Assembly: GCA_964544355.1 (NCBI GenBank)
Contig: CAZJAI010000002.1
Location: 89,791-153,790 of the forward strand
From: Chaera sp964544355
GTDB lineage: Bacteria; Patescibacteriota; Saccharimonadia; Saccharimonadales; Saccharimonadaceae
Direction: 5' to 3'
Length of the DNA: 64,000 nucleotides
Shown here: positions 16,342-24,885 of the stretch, in pieces
Layout: each line of letters opens with the position of its first letter
Numbering within the stretch: the stretch's first letter is position 1
Notes under the pieces: generated by a model
Seen by the model: only the letters and a program-made list of their open reading frames with translations
The model's database searches: none
Told to the model about the DNA's origin: nothing
Position numbers and translations under genes: made by a program

Positions 16342-16784
16342 TCGATCATCTCCGCTTCATTATCTAATTCTTTTGTCAGCGATACGTCAACCAGGGCGTC
16401 GTGCTCCAGTAGAAATCGCCGGCCTAGCAGCATTTCACATTTCATGACCGTGCGGTCAGTCAGGCCGATCATGGTTTTATACGGATGCCCGTCAATATGT
16501 AGCGTAACGGGAATCACAAACCGGCTCGATTCATGCCCGCTGGCGCTGCGCACAATCACCTCTTTAAATTTGTGAGTACTGGTGGCCAGCTTATTGTCGC
16601 CCAGCGGCGTAAAATACAGGGTGCCACGCTTGTCGTGCCGCTTCACCCGAATCTTGGTGCAATGCAGCGCCCCTGAAAAAGCACCGGTATCAACCTTGGC
16701 GATTATGTTTTCAATATTAAGTTCAGGAATTGATACTTCCGCCAGGCTGCCTAAGATTAAGCGTTCTTTTTCAATCATACCCAC
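16338..16784 (-). CDS. RimB-like retropepsin-fold protease (COG4067)
   Basis: The 148-residue protein belongs to the family annotated as ATP-dependent zinc protease, now seen as retropepsin-like. The catalytic signature D32-T33-G34-A35 lies in NIIAKVDTGAFSGALHC, followed by the family's IVRSASGHESSRFVIPVTL and CEMLLGRRFLLEH. In Pseudomonas the homologue RimB trims glutamate tails made by RimK. Here it sits between a DUF1704 peptidase and rimK in one operon. The GTG at 16784 and the ATG at 16778 are both possible starts. Confidence 0.85.
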   Translation of the reverse strand: MGMIEKERLILGSLAEVSIPELNIENIIAKVDTGAFSGALHCTKIRVKRHDKRGTLYFTPLGDNKLATSTHKFKEVIVRSASGHESSRFVIPVTLHIDGHPYKTMIGLTDRTVMKCEMLLGRRFLLEHDALVDVSLTKELDNEAEMIE

Positions 16785-16787
16785 CTG

Positions 16788-18131
16788 CTATTTTGTTTGC
16801 GTTTCGTACATTATACGCTCGTGCTCTTTATTTGCAGCATTGGCCTTACCAAGTAACACAAAGGTAAAAAGAAGATCGTCGCCCATAATTGTTTCCAAGT
16901 GCTGCCACTGTGAAATTGTACCATTGTAATACGACAGGTCCTTAAACCACGGCAGCGTATCGGTGCCGCGCGTAATTCGCATGACGGTCTTGTAGGCATC
17001 AGTGCGTGCCTTTTCAATCGCCTCATTGCTGACCTCGCTACCCTCCTTGGCGCCAAGCAGCAGGTTGCGGCGCCACATAACTTCAAAAGCACCCCTGAAA
17101 TCTTTGTGGTCATGATACATTAGACTGGCTACTAGGTAGTACGGGATGCCGGCATCAACATACTTGCCCCTTACCGCCTGCTCCATAACCTTACCCAAAC
17201 CTTCTTCGGCGTCACCATAGTTAGCAAATCCAACCTGCATGGGTAGCAGATCGGTCTGCTCGCCCATTACGGCGCGCAACATATGCACGCCAAGCTCATG
17301 AGCAACCAGACCCTTCAACTCTTCGTGCGGAACCGGAGCGCGGTTTTGCGGTACTTTAACCAGCCTCTCGCCTACTGACACGTTAATAGAAACTGAATCG
17401 GTCAGGCTGACGCGCCACTCAGCCGCACTGGCACCGAACTCTTCACGGATAATGCTTTCAAAAATATCCCTGACTTCGGTCGGCTGAAAAGGCTCGTCAC
17501 GCTCAGGCACGTGCCTCAGCAGATTGCCGTAGAGCGACTCGACGACTCCTTCTACCCACTCGACTACTTCCCGACTGGGCCTATAGCGCTCGGAGGCGGC
17601 GTCCTCGGTGCCGGGCAGCATCGCAAGCAGCTCTTCATAGATGACACTAGCCTGATTAGTGAAATGCTTCTTGGCGAGTGCAGCTTTCAGCTCGGCGACC
17701 AGTGACTTGTAGGCGTCCAGGTCGGGCGCACCGTATGTTTCAACGTTCAGCTCTATGAATTCGCGCTCCAGATCGGCGCGCTGAGCCCCGCCTAGCGTAT
17801 CATCATGCAAAGCGTGGGCAATCTGCATGCGCCGGTTGCTCTGGCGAAAAGAGGTAATGAAGTCTTCATAGGTAATCAGGTGTTTTGCGTTAACCTCATT
17901 GTGAGCTTGCAGCTCGACAAGTAGTTCCTGCAGCCTGCGATCCCTCGCTTCGAAGTCTATTGTATCCAGCTTCGGGTAGGTGTGCCGCGGGTTGTCGATT
18001 TCGTTACGCAGAAACAGCACGCGCTGTTCATCGGCATTTCCCGGCACGTAAGCAGCTACCGGTCTTGGCTCATTCCTGAGAATGTCATTAAAAATTTCAG
18101 TAACGGGCCGCGGTGCAAGCTGGTATTCCAT
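16788..18131 (-). CDS. DUF1704 metallocarboxypeptidase (QEGLA/MATCAP family)
   Basis: The 447-residue protein shows the DUF1704 signature: HELGVH near residue 277 (HExxxH zinc site), then AEEGLG about 30 residues later, which supplies the third ligand in place of the canonical QEGLA. In eukaryotes this family includes the tubulin carboxypeptidases MATCAP1/2; bacterial members have no settled substrate. It leads an operon with the RimB-like protease and rimK. The message looks leaderless: TTGACA at 18161-18166, 16-base spacer, TACAAT at 18139-18144, and ATG 7 bases later. Confidence 0.85.
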   Translation of the reverse strand: MEYQLAPRPVTEIFNDILRNEPRPVAAYVPGNADEQRVLFLRNEIDNPRHTYPKLDTIDFEARDRRLQELLVELQAHNEVNAKHLITYEDFITSFRQSNRRMQIAHALHDDTLGGAQRADLEREFIELNVETYGAPDLDAYKSLVAELKAALAKKHFTNQASVIYEELLAMLPGTEDAASERYRPSREVVEWVEGVVESLYGNLLRHVPERDEPFQPTEVRDIFESIIREEFGASAAEWRVSLTDSVSINVSVGERLVKVPQNRAPVPHEELKGLVAHELGVHMLRAVMGEQTDLLPMQVGFANYGDAEEGLGKVMEQAVRGKYVDAGIPYYLVASLMYHDHKDFRGAFEVMWRRNLLLGAKEGSEVSNEAIEKARTDAYKTVMRITRGTDTLPWFKDLSYYNGTISQWQHLETIMGDDLLFTFVLLGKANAANKEHERIMYETQTK

Positions 18132-18138
18132 TGTTTAT

Positions 18139-18166
18139 ATTGTAGCATGTTTAGGATGATTGTCAA
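18139..18166 (-). promoter_or_regulatory. Promoter of the DUF1704-rimB-rimK operon
   Basis: On the minus strand, TTGACA (18166-18161) and TACAAT (18144-18139) are separated by 16 bases. The ATG begins 7 bases after the -10 box, so transcription should start at or next to the start codon. The rest of the gap to 18284 holds a GCGATCGC palindrome at 18190-18197 and no gene. Confidence 0.75.
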
Positions 18167-18284
18167 TATCTAGACTCTTGTGCGCCGGGGCGATCGCATA
18201 TTAAGAGCGGTGCCAAAGCTATCTTCGCCGTTAATTGTTAATTATGGAAAATTTTGCTTACGGTTTTAAGACAAACCTGAACGT

Positions 18285-19464
18285 TTACTGGAGCGGCCGC
18301 GCAGGCGGCGTGTCATTTTTTGACAACTTGTAAATGACATAGCCAACCAAAGTTAGGGCGACAATGCCGGTGATGACGTAAGTGAAATCACGCAGCATGT
18401 ACACCACCGCCAGTACTATCACGATAGCTGCCCACTTGACGATGTCGCGGCGCTTCAAGGCTTCGCCCACCACCGCTAAACCAGCATGCTCGGCCAGGAG
18501 CAGCACGCTGTAGCCGCCCGTTGGGTCATTGAGCGCCCGCAAGGCAGTCGGCACACTGAAGATTGCCAGCGCCAGGTACTTCAGGGCGTCGGCATTCTCA
18601 GCCGGGGCCCGGCGCTTCACTTGCAGGTATGCAAAGGTCAGATAGGCTGCCCAGAGGTGCGTATACACCAGCACGTCAATACTGCCGTTAAGTGCAGTGT
18701 GCAGGCCCAGCTGCAACGCCAGCATGGCGGCGGCCAGGGCCGCCAGCTCGCCCACCAGAGACGCGCCCTCGCGCCGACGAACCTCGATGTACGCGGCAAT
18801 TGACGCTACCAGTAAGGCCGTCGGCCCGAACAGCTCCGGCAGGTAGGTCATCCACCATGACGCCGGCCAGGAAGGTGGGTGCTGCATGACGCAGATCAGC
18901 TTTAGCGGCAGCAAGAGCAAGGCCGGTGGCGTATAGCGCCCCGGCCGTCAGGATAATCAGGAGTGTCTTAGCCGTCCCGTCCAGGCCGGCAAGCCACACA
19001 AACAGAGCAATGGCGGCGATGAATAAGAATGCGCCCAGATACAACAGGGTTAGGGCGCTATCGATTTTCGATGCCGGCGGTGCACCGGCACCAACTGGTG
19101 CCGGTGCATCTTCAGCGCGCGTTAGCACTGCGGGCGATGCTGCTTCCGGCCAAGCGGGAGCCGGGTGGAATGTCTCGACAATGCCTATGGCTGCCCGCAA
19201 ACCGCCGACTTTCCATGACAAATCCGGCTGGTTTTCGACCTCGGCGAGCACCTGGCGCAAGCGCGCAAGCAGCTGCTGACGGTTGAGGGTATCATCATGC
19301 ACGAGCGCTGGTGCTGTCGTTGCGGCGGGTGGTGCAGGCTTGCGGCGTTTACGCAGTATGAAAAAGACAATGAGCGCCGCCACCACCAGCGGCCAGGCGC
19401 TCAAAATAGCCATGACAAGAAAAATCAGTATGAATAAGAGCAAGCCCCCGCCCGCATCGTACAT
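18285..19464 (-). pseudogene. Frameshifted polytopic membrane protein
   Basis: Two overlapping minus-strand frames make one protein. The N-terminal part (from ATG 19464) has a membrane helix, a Lys/Arg stop-transfer, a linker and two more helices up to HAAPTFLAGVM. The second frame continues with MTYLPELFGPTALLVASIAAY and at least five helices to the TGA-side end at 18285. Removing one G near 18852-18855 joins them into about 390 residues. The first frame alone degenerates into Arg/Gly-rich sequence, as expected after a frameshift. It may be a pseudogene, a sequencing error or, less likely, a programmed shift. Confidence 0.75.
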
Positions 19465-19504
19465 AGGCTCACTATAACAAAAACGTCAGTCGTTGTAGAC
19501 AAAA

Positions 19505-20623
19505 TTAAAATAAGTGTTTTTTCGAGTCGGCTTGGGTAAATTCCTGCAGCAGCTCCTTCTGCTGCTTCGTCAGTCTGGTCGGCGTATTCACATGGATAGT
19601 TACTATATGGTCGCCCCGGCCGGAGCCGCGCAGCCGCGGAACGCCGTGGCCCGACAGCTTGAAGTCGGTACCGCTTTGAGTGCCGGGGGGGATTCTCATC
19701 CGCACCACACCGTCCACCGTATCCACGTCGATCTCGCAGCCCAGCGCCGCGTCCACCATGCCGATATGTTCTGAGCTCAGGATAATGTCGCCCTCGCGAG
19801 TGAATTTTTTGTGCGGTTTAACCCTGACATTAACGTACAAATCACCCTTGGAGCCGGCCGTCCCAGGCACCTCGGGCGCTTCGCCGCGGCCCTGCAGCCT
19901 GATGGTCGCTCCGTCGTCGATGCCGGCGGGAATTTTCAGGCGAATGTCCTGCTGACTCCGGCGAACGCCGCTGCCGCCGCAGAGGGTACACTTTTTCTCG
20001 GGTACCCGGCCGCGGCCCTGGCAGGTCGGGCATTCTACCGCCTGCTGTATGGCGCCAAACATGCTGTTAACCACCCTGACCTGCTGGCCGGAGCCTTTGC
20101 AGGTGGGACAGGTTTTTATCTCGTAGCCGGGTTCGGCGCCGCTGCCGCGGCAGTGCGGGCAGGTGTCCTTAAGCTCCAGGCGCAGGGTGCGCTCGCCGCC
20201 AAACACTGCCTCCTCAAAGCCCAGCTCAATTTCCACGGCCACGTCCCGGCCGCGGGGCTGGCGAGAACGGCGGCCGCCGGATGAAAAATCCTGGCCGAAA
20301 AAGCTGCTGAAAATATCACCCAGCCCCAAATCGCCAAAGTCGAAATGAATGTTCTGGCCCTGGCCGCCGAACCCCTCGAACGGGCTGCCGGCGCCAGCGC
20401 CGTTGCCGCCCACCCCGGCATGGCCGAACTGGTCGTAGCGCTGACGTTTGGACGAATCGCGCAGTACCTCGTAAGCCTCGTTGATCTCTTTAAATTTGGC
20501 TTCGTCGCCGCCCTGTTTGTCGGGATGGTACTGAACTGCCAGGCGCCGGTACGCTTTTTTGATCTCGTCAGGCGAGGCGGCTTTGGACACTCCTAAAATT
20601 TCGTAATAATCGCGTTTAGTCAT
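19505..20623 (-). CDS. dnaJ: Chaperone DnaJ
   Basis: A class I DnaJ of 372 residues, the co-chaperone that delivers substrates to DnaK and stimulates its ATPase. The J domain carries the HPD motif (YHPDKQGG near residue 33), a Gly/Phe region follows, and four zinc-binding CxxCxGxG repeats run from about 140 to 205 (CPHCRGSG, CPTCKGSG, CPTCQGRG, CTLCGGSG). The C-terminal substrate domains are complete. It overlaps the NYN nuclease gene by 8 bases. Confidence 0.97.
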   Translation of the reverse strand: MTKRDYYEILGVSKAASPDEIKKAYRRLAVQYHPDKQGGDEAKFKEINEAYEVLRDSSKRQRYDQFGHAGVGGNGAGAGSPFEGFGGQGQNIHFDFGDLGLGDIFSSFFGQDFSSGGRRSRQPRGRDVAVEIELGFEEAVFGGERTLRLELKDTCPHCRGSGAEPGYEIKTCPTCKGSGQQVRVVNSMFGAIQQAVECPTCQGRGRVPEKKCTLCGGSGVRRSQQDIRLKIPAGIDDGATIRLQGRGEAPEVPGTAGSKGDLYVNVRVKPHKKFTREGDIILSSEHIGMVDAALGCEIDVDTVDGVVRMRIPPGTQSGTDFKLSGHGVPRLRGSGRGDHIVTIHVNTPTRLTKQQKELLQEFTQADSKKHLF

Positions 20624-21215
20624 TCTTGAAGTATTTTATGATGTCTTGATCGTCGAATGTAACCGTTTTGTCGGCCTGGGCGGCCACCGACCGGTTCAGC
20701 CGGCCAGCATAGCAGACATAGGTTATTTTGGCGCCAAGCAGGCGCGACGCCTCCAGTGCCGGCACGATATCGCTGTCCGAGGAAGCCACTGCCACCGGTC
20801 CGGCTCCTTGGCTACGGGAGGCCAGCAGCAGGTCGGTGGACACTCGCACGTCGACGCCTTTTTCCTGCAAAACCAGGGTGGTTTTACCGCAATGAACGCA
20901 GGCGTTCGACTCGCGCACCCGCAAATAACCCGCCTTAACCACTCTAATTTTTTGATTGGTCAGCTGGGCGATCCAGCGACGGTTGGCCGATAAAATAGCA
21001 TCAATCTGCTTGTCCAGCCGCTTGGGGACTTTCTGGCGAGGCCGCTTGATTTTGGTGGTGTAATAGGTGATGTCGGGCTTGTCGCCCAGCACCTCGGCGC
21101 AAAATCCGGCGAAATCGAACCGGAAATAGCTGTTGCTGTCTTTAATCCTGCCCGTGGCTGCCAGCACGCCGGCTATCTGATGCCTGAAGTTCTCGCCGTC
21201 AATCAGCAGTTTCAT
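20616..21215 (-). CDS. NYN-domain ribonuclease-like protein
   Basis: The 199-residue protein is of the NYN/LabA (PIN-like) type. Acidic metal ligands are recognisable at LLIDGENFR (residue 5), at GVDVRVSTDLLL near residue 130 and at SSDSDIVPALEASR near 155. An insertion with CVHCGK may add a zinc-binding pair. NYN proteins cut or process RNA in several systems. The gene sits between dnaK and dnaJ and overlaps the dnaJ start, so it is produced together with the chaperone. Promoter and attenuator signals precede it. Confidence 0.8.
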   Translation of the reverse strand: MKLLIDGENFRHQIAGVLAATGRIKDSNSYFRFDFAGFCAEVLGDKPDITYYTTKIKRPRQKVPKRLDKQIDAILSANRRWIAQLTNQKIRVVKAGYLRVRESNACVHCGKTTLVLQEKGVDVRVSTDLLLASRSQGAGPVAVASSDSDIVPALEASRLLGAKITYVCYAGRLNRSVAAQADKTVTFDDQDIIKYFKND

Positions 21216-21231
21216 AAAACAACCCCCAAAG

Positions 21232-21269
21232 AAAAAGCCCCGCTGAGGCTGGCGCCAACACGGGGTGCT
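21232..21269 (-). terminator. Attenuator-like terminator in the NYN-dnaJ leader
   Basis: On the minus strand, CCCCG and CGGGG arms (extended by AGC/GCT with a bulge) enclose an 18-base loop and are followed by GCTTTTTC. This is an intrinsic terminator shape located after the promoter at 21279-21307 and before the NYN start at 21215. It could terminate dnaK transcripts, attenuate the NYN-dnaJ unit, or both. Confidence 0.65.
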
Positions 21270-21278
21270 GTACTTGTT

Positions 21279-21307
21279 AGGGTAACAAAACCGCCGGCTT
21301 TTGTCAA
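21279..21307 (-). promoter_or_regulatory. Promoter for NYN-dnaJ
   Basis: TTGACA (21307-21302), a 17-base spacer and TACCCT (21284-21279) lie on the minus strand in the dnaK-NYN gap. The consensus -35 and exact spacing support a second, internal promoter for the NYN nuclease and dnaJ. Confidence 0.6.
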
Positions 21308-21323
21308 CGCCGCCGCCATGTTG

Positions 21324-23216
21324 TTAAGATTTCTTGTCGTCGACCACTTCGCCTTCAACCGGCCCCTCGTCTTTCTTGGGGTTTTCGGCCTGACCGCCGC
21401 TTTCGCCTTGGGCGGAAGACTGCTGGTACATCTTGGCGCCAATCGGCATGATCCGCTCGTTCAGTTCTTTGAGCGCCTTTTCCAGTTCGGCCTTGTCGCT
21501 AGATTCCAAATGTTTCTTGGCCTCGGCGGCAGCTTCCTCGACGGTTTTTTTGTCGTCGTCGGCCAGCTTGTCTTTGTGCTCGCTGAGCATTTTTTCGGCC
21601 TGATAGACAGCGTTCTCCAGCAGGTTTTTCGCCTCTACCAGCTCGCGTTTCTTACGGTCCTCTTCGGCGTGGGCTTCTGCCTCTTTTTGGGCTTTTTCGA
21701 TATCCTCCTTGCTGAGGTTACCGCTGTTTTGAATGGTGATGGACTGTTCCTTGCCGGTGCCCTTGTCTTTGGCGGTAACGTTGAGTATGCCGTTGGCGTC
21801 CAGGTTAAAAGTAACCTCTATCTGTGGCACGCCGCGAGGAGCCGGCGCAATGCCGTCAAGAATGAACTTACCTAAAGACTTATTGTCGACGGCCATTTCG
21901 CGCTCGCCCTGCAGCACGTGGATCTCGACTTGCGGCTGGTTGTCGGCAGCCGTCGAAAACACCTCCGACTTGCTGGTGGGTATGGTGGTGTTGCGCTCGA
22001 TCAGCTTGGTCGTGACGCCGCCCATGGTCTCGATACCCAGGCTCAGCGGGGTAACGTCCAGCAGCAGCACGTCCTTGACGTCGCCCGCCAGCACGCCGCC
22101 CTGAATGGCCGCGCCGATTGCCACGACTTCGTCGGGATTGACGCCCTTCAGCGGCTCTTTACCGAAAATCTTCTTAACTTTTTCGACCACCGCCGGCATG
22201 CGGGTCATGCCGCCTACCAGCACAATTTCGTCAATGTCCTTGGCGTTCAGGCCGGCGTCTTTGAGGGCCTGGCGGCAGGGGGCTTCGGTTTTGTCAATCA
22301 AATCAGATACCAGCTCTTCCAGCTTGGCACGGGTCAGTTTGTACTCGAAGTGCTTAGGGCCGTCGGCATCAGCAGTCAGAAACGGCAGGTTGACATCCGC
22401 CTGGTTAGTGCTGGATAGTTCTTTTTTAGCTTTTTCAGCCTCATCTTTTAGCCGTTGCATGGCGGCATTGTCGCCCTTTAAGTCGATGCCTTGTTCTTTT
22501 TTGAAAACTTCCAAAAAGTGGTTGACGATGCGGTTGTCAAAATCCTCGCCGCCAAGGTGGGTATCGCCGTTGGTGCTTTTCACTTCGAACACGCCATCGC
22601 CCAGTTCCAGCACCGACACGTCGAACGTGCCGCCGCCAAGGTCGAAAACGACGATTTTCTCTTCCTTCTTCTGATCGAGGCCGTAAGCCAGGGCGGCCGC
22701 GGTGGGTTCGTTAATAATCCGCCTGACCTCCAGACCGGCTATCTTGCCGGCGTCCTTGGTGGCCTGGCGCTGGCTGTCGTCGAAGTAGGCCGGCACGGTA
22801 ATGACCGCCTCGGTAACCGGCTCGCCTAAGTAGTTCTCGGCGTCGGCTTTCAGCTTGGACAGGATCATGGCTGAGATTTCTTCAGGACTGTATTCTTTGT
22901 CGCCCATCTTGACCGCTACGCCGCTGCCCTTCTTGACTATGTCGTAGGGCATGATGTCGAGGTCTTTTTGCACTTCCTTGTCTTCCCATTTGCGTCCGAT
23001 CAGCCGCTTGACCCCGTAGATGGTGTTTTTAGGGTTGGTAACCCGCTGGCGCTGAGCCACCTGGCCGACCAGCCGCTCGCCGTTTTTATTAATGGCTACG
23101 ACCGAAGGGGTGGTACGGTTGCCTTCGGCGTTGGCAATCACTTCCGGCTTGCCCGACACCATGTACGCCATGGCGCTGTTGGTGGTCCCTAGATCTATAC
23201 CAATAATTCTGCCCAT
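21324..23216 (-). CDS. dnaK: Chaperone DnaK (Hsp70)
   Basis: The 630-residue protein has the three Hsp70 signatures: GIDLGTTNSAMAYM at the start, VVFDLGGGTFDVSVLELGDG near residue 190, and IVLVGGMTRMPAVVEKVKK near 335. The substrate-binding domain and a helical lid follow, ending with Gly-rich tail residues and GEVVDDKK. ATG 23216 is preceded by a strong AAGGAGGAGG ribosome-binding site and an 80-90 base leader. A CIRCE operator overlaps its promoter, so HrcA should repress it. Confidence 0.98.
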   Translation of the reverse strand: MGRIIGIDLGTTNSAMAYMVSGKPEVIANAEGNRTTPSVVAINKNGERLVGQVAQRQRVTNPKNTIYGVKRLIGRKWEDKEVQKDLDIMPYDIVKKGSGVAVKMGDKEYSPEEISAMILSKLKADAENYLGEPVTEAVITVPAYFDDSQRQATKDAGKIAGLEVRRIINEPTAAALAYGLDQKKEEKIVVFDLGGGTFDVSVLELGDGVFEVKSTNGDTHLGGEDFDNRIVNHFLEVFKKEQGIDLKGDNAAMQRLKDEAEKAKKELSSTNQADVNLPFLTADADGPKHFEYKLTRAKLEELVSDLIDKTEAPCRQALKDAGLNAKDIDEIVLVGGMTRMPAVVEKVKKIFGKEPLKGVNPDEVVAIGAAIQGGVLAGDVKDVLLLDVTPLSLGIETMGGVTTKLIERNTTIPTSKSEVFSTAADNQPQVEIHVLQGEREMAVDNKSLGKFILDGIAPAPRGVPQIEVTFNLDANGILNVTAKDKGTGKEQSITIQNSGNLSKEDIEKAQKEAEAHAEEDRKKRELVEAKNLLENAVYQAEKMLSEHKDKLADDDKKTVEEAAAEAKKHLESSDKAELEKALKELNERIMPIGAKMYQQSSAQGESGGQAENPKKDEGPVEGEVVDDKKS

Positions 23217-23308
23217 AAGTCTTATCTGCCTCCTCCTTGACAGCCTTTTGATAAAATGGAGCTGCTTACATTAAACCCTGACCTTTGTTTTGATGTGCTA
23301 CGGCTTTC

Positions 23309-23346
23309 ATCATAAAAAATTAGCACTCAATTGTCAAGAGTGCTAA
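23309..23346 (-). promoter_or_regulatory. dnaK promoter with perfect CIRCE operator
   Basis: TTAGCACTC, 9 bases and GAGTGCTAA (23320-23346) match the CIRCE consensus exactly. On the minus strand, TTGACA lies in the CIRCE spacer (23337-23332), followed by 17 bases and TATGAT (23314-23309). HrcA bound here would cover the -35 box. Confidence 0.95.
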
Positions 23347-23685
23347 CTAAACCGCCGGCTGGTCTTCGGGCCAGGTAATTAAACCCAACTGAACGGCGTA
23401 GTCCACCGCGCGGACTTCGGGACACAGAGCCAGGGGCCGACTGCGTTTTCGGGCTTTCGGAGCCGGCGGCAGATTTTTGGCAAGCTGACGGCAACGCTCC
23501 GGACGATCCTTGGCCAGAGCGTCAGCCAGGGACCGGCCACCAGGCATGGCCAGCACGATCGCCGGATCCTCGGGGTGATGTAGCAAATCAAACCTGACAA
23601 ACTCTATGGCCCACTCTTGACTGGTCCAATCTGGCGGCATGTCCCGTAACGGGCAATCGGCGCACGAGGCAGCTGGTCGTTCCAT
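23347..23685 (-). CDS. Hypothetical small protein between grpE and dnaK
   Basis: A 112-residue frame fills the space between grpE and the dnaK CIRCE element; its TAG ends exactly at the operator edge. ATG 23685 has GGCGG at suitable distance and starts 14 bases after the grpE stop. Near the N-terminus CADCPLRD gives a CxxC pair, and two more single cysteines follow (ERCRQ, ALCPE), so metal binding is possible. No known domain is recognised. Cotranscription with hrcA-grpE is likely. Confidence 0.55.
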   Translation of the reverse strand: MERPAASCADCPLRDMPPDWTSQEWAIEFVRFDLLHHPEDPAIVLAMPGGRSLADALAKDRPERCRQLAKNLPPAPKARKRSRPLALCPEVRAVDYAVQLGLITWPEDQPAV

Positions 23686-23699
23686 CAACAAAGCCGCCG

Positions 23700-24173
23700 T
23701 TAACCCATCTTGACCTTGACCATGGCGTGGCGGATCACCTCGTCGCCCATGCGGTAGCCGGCCTGCAGCTCTTCGCTGACGATCTCGCGGCTGCCGGCGC
23801 CATCCTCCAGCTGCACGGCTTCGTGGTAGCGCGGATCGAATGGTTCGCCGACCGTCTTAATTTTTTGGACGCCCAGGCTTTCCAGGGTTTTATCGAATTG
23901 CGAAATGATTTTTTGGACGCCTTCAACCCAGTCATTTTGGCCGTTTGGTCCGGTGTGTTTGAGGGCCCGCTCGAAATTGTCGAAAATCGGCAAGAATTCG
24001 CGCACCAGGCTAGCTTTGAGAACGTCTTTAAGAGAAGCCAGCTGCTCGTCGTAACGCCGTCGCATATTGATGGCGTCGGCCCGTTCGCGCTGCAACGCTT
24101 CGGTCAGCTCTTCCACTTGAAGCCGTAACTGATCCAAAGAGGCGCCCTTGGTTTTTTTAGCCGGTTTAGCCAT
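23700..24173 (-). CDS. grpE: Nucleotide exchange factor GrpE
   Basis: GrpE releases ADP from DnaK. The start MAKPAKKTKG at 24173 overlaps the hrcA stop by 8 bases; the longer upstream frame is not homologous. The product has 157 residues: a long N-terminal coiled coil (LQVEELTEALQRERADAIN), a helix with FLPIFDNFERAL and the C-terminal beta domain with FDPRYHEAVQ and LQAGYRMGDEVIRHAMVKV, all family hallmarks. Confidence 0.95.
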   Translation of the reverse strand: MAKPAKKTKGASLDQLRLQVEELTEALQRERADAINMRRRYDEQLASLKDVLKASLVREFLPIFDNFERALKHTGPNGQNDWVEGVQKIISQFDKTLESLGVQKIKTVGEPFDPRYHEAVQLEDGAGSREIVSEELQAGYRMGDEVIRHAMVKVKMG

Positions 24174-24879
24174 ACAGTCCCGCCTCCAATAACTCGCCGG
24201 CGTGGCGCACCAGCTGAATAACCCGGCCGTAGCTCTGGCGGGTGGGGCCAAGCACGCCAATATAGCTGTGATCGGAATAAGGCGAGCGGAACCGGCCGAT
24301 GATCAGGCTGCAGCCACTGGCCTTGCCTATGGGGTTCTCGCGACCGATGTAAACGCTGAGCGGCTGGTTGGGGGAGGTTTCGCGCAGCCAGGGTTGCAGG
24401 TTGTCCAGCAGAGACGCCACTGCCTGAACGTGTTGTCCGCGGCTGAATTCGGGCTGGGAAAACAGGTTGCCAATGCCGCTGATGTACAGCTGGCTGCCTA
24501 TGGTGGCCAGGCCCAGGTTGTGGGTCAACTCGACCAGACTGTCGGTAGCGCTGCGGATCATCAGCTCGGTGGAACCGGCATGAGTGGCCAAGCGGGTTTC
24601 GATCGCTCTCGCACTGCGATCAACGGACAAATAGTCATCACGGGGGCTGCTGACTATAGCGTTAACATAATACCGGTAGCCTTTGTCGGTGGGTACCCTG
24701 CCGGCACTGGTATGCGGCTGGCCGATGTAGCCCATTTCTTCCAAGCGGACCATTTCGGCGCGAATGGTGGCGCTGGAAACGCCGAACAGCTTGGCCAGCG
24801 TGACCGAACCGACCGGCGCAGCTACCTCGGCGTACTGCTCGATAATGGCTGCCAAAATCTGGGCCTGCCTCTCTGTCAT
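24166..24879 (-). CDS. hrcA: Heat-inducible repressor HrcA
   Basis: HrcA represses class I heat-shock genes by binding CIRCE. The N-terminal winged helix is clear (GSVTLAKLFGVSSATIRAEM and GYIGQPHTSAGRVPTDKGYR). The C-terminal part keeps the family end (ENPIGKASGCSLIIGRF, GVLGPTRQSYGRVI). At 237 residues it is about 100 shorter than typical HrcA; the missing part lies in the central inserted dimerisation domain. It heads the hrcA-grpE unit and has its own CIRCE-like site. Confidence 0.95.
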   Translation of the reverse strand: MTERQAQILAAIIEQYAEVAAPVGSVTLAKLFGVSSATIRAEMVRLEEMGYIGQPHTSAGRVPTDKGYRYYVNAIVSSPRDDYLSVDRSARAIETRLATHAGSTELMIRSATDSLVELTHNLGLATIGSQLYISGIGNLFSQPEFSRGQHVQAVASLLDNLQPWLRETSPNQPLSVYIGRENPIGKASGCSLIIGRFRSPYSDHSYIGVLGPTRQSYGRVIQLVRHAGELLEAGLYG

Positions 24880-24885
24880 GATGGT

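Noticed and set aside
18190..18197. GCGATCGC as a genome-wide repeat like cyanobacterial HIP1
   Set aside because: Only two clear intergenic copies (10620-10627 and 18190-18197) were noticed; this is too few to claim a repeat family.
18850..18860. Programmed frameshifting in the membrane protein
   Set aside because: No slippery heptamer, stop-codon pause or downstream structure was seen; a simple indel is more likely.
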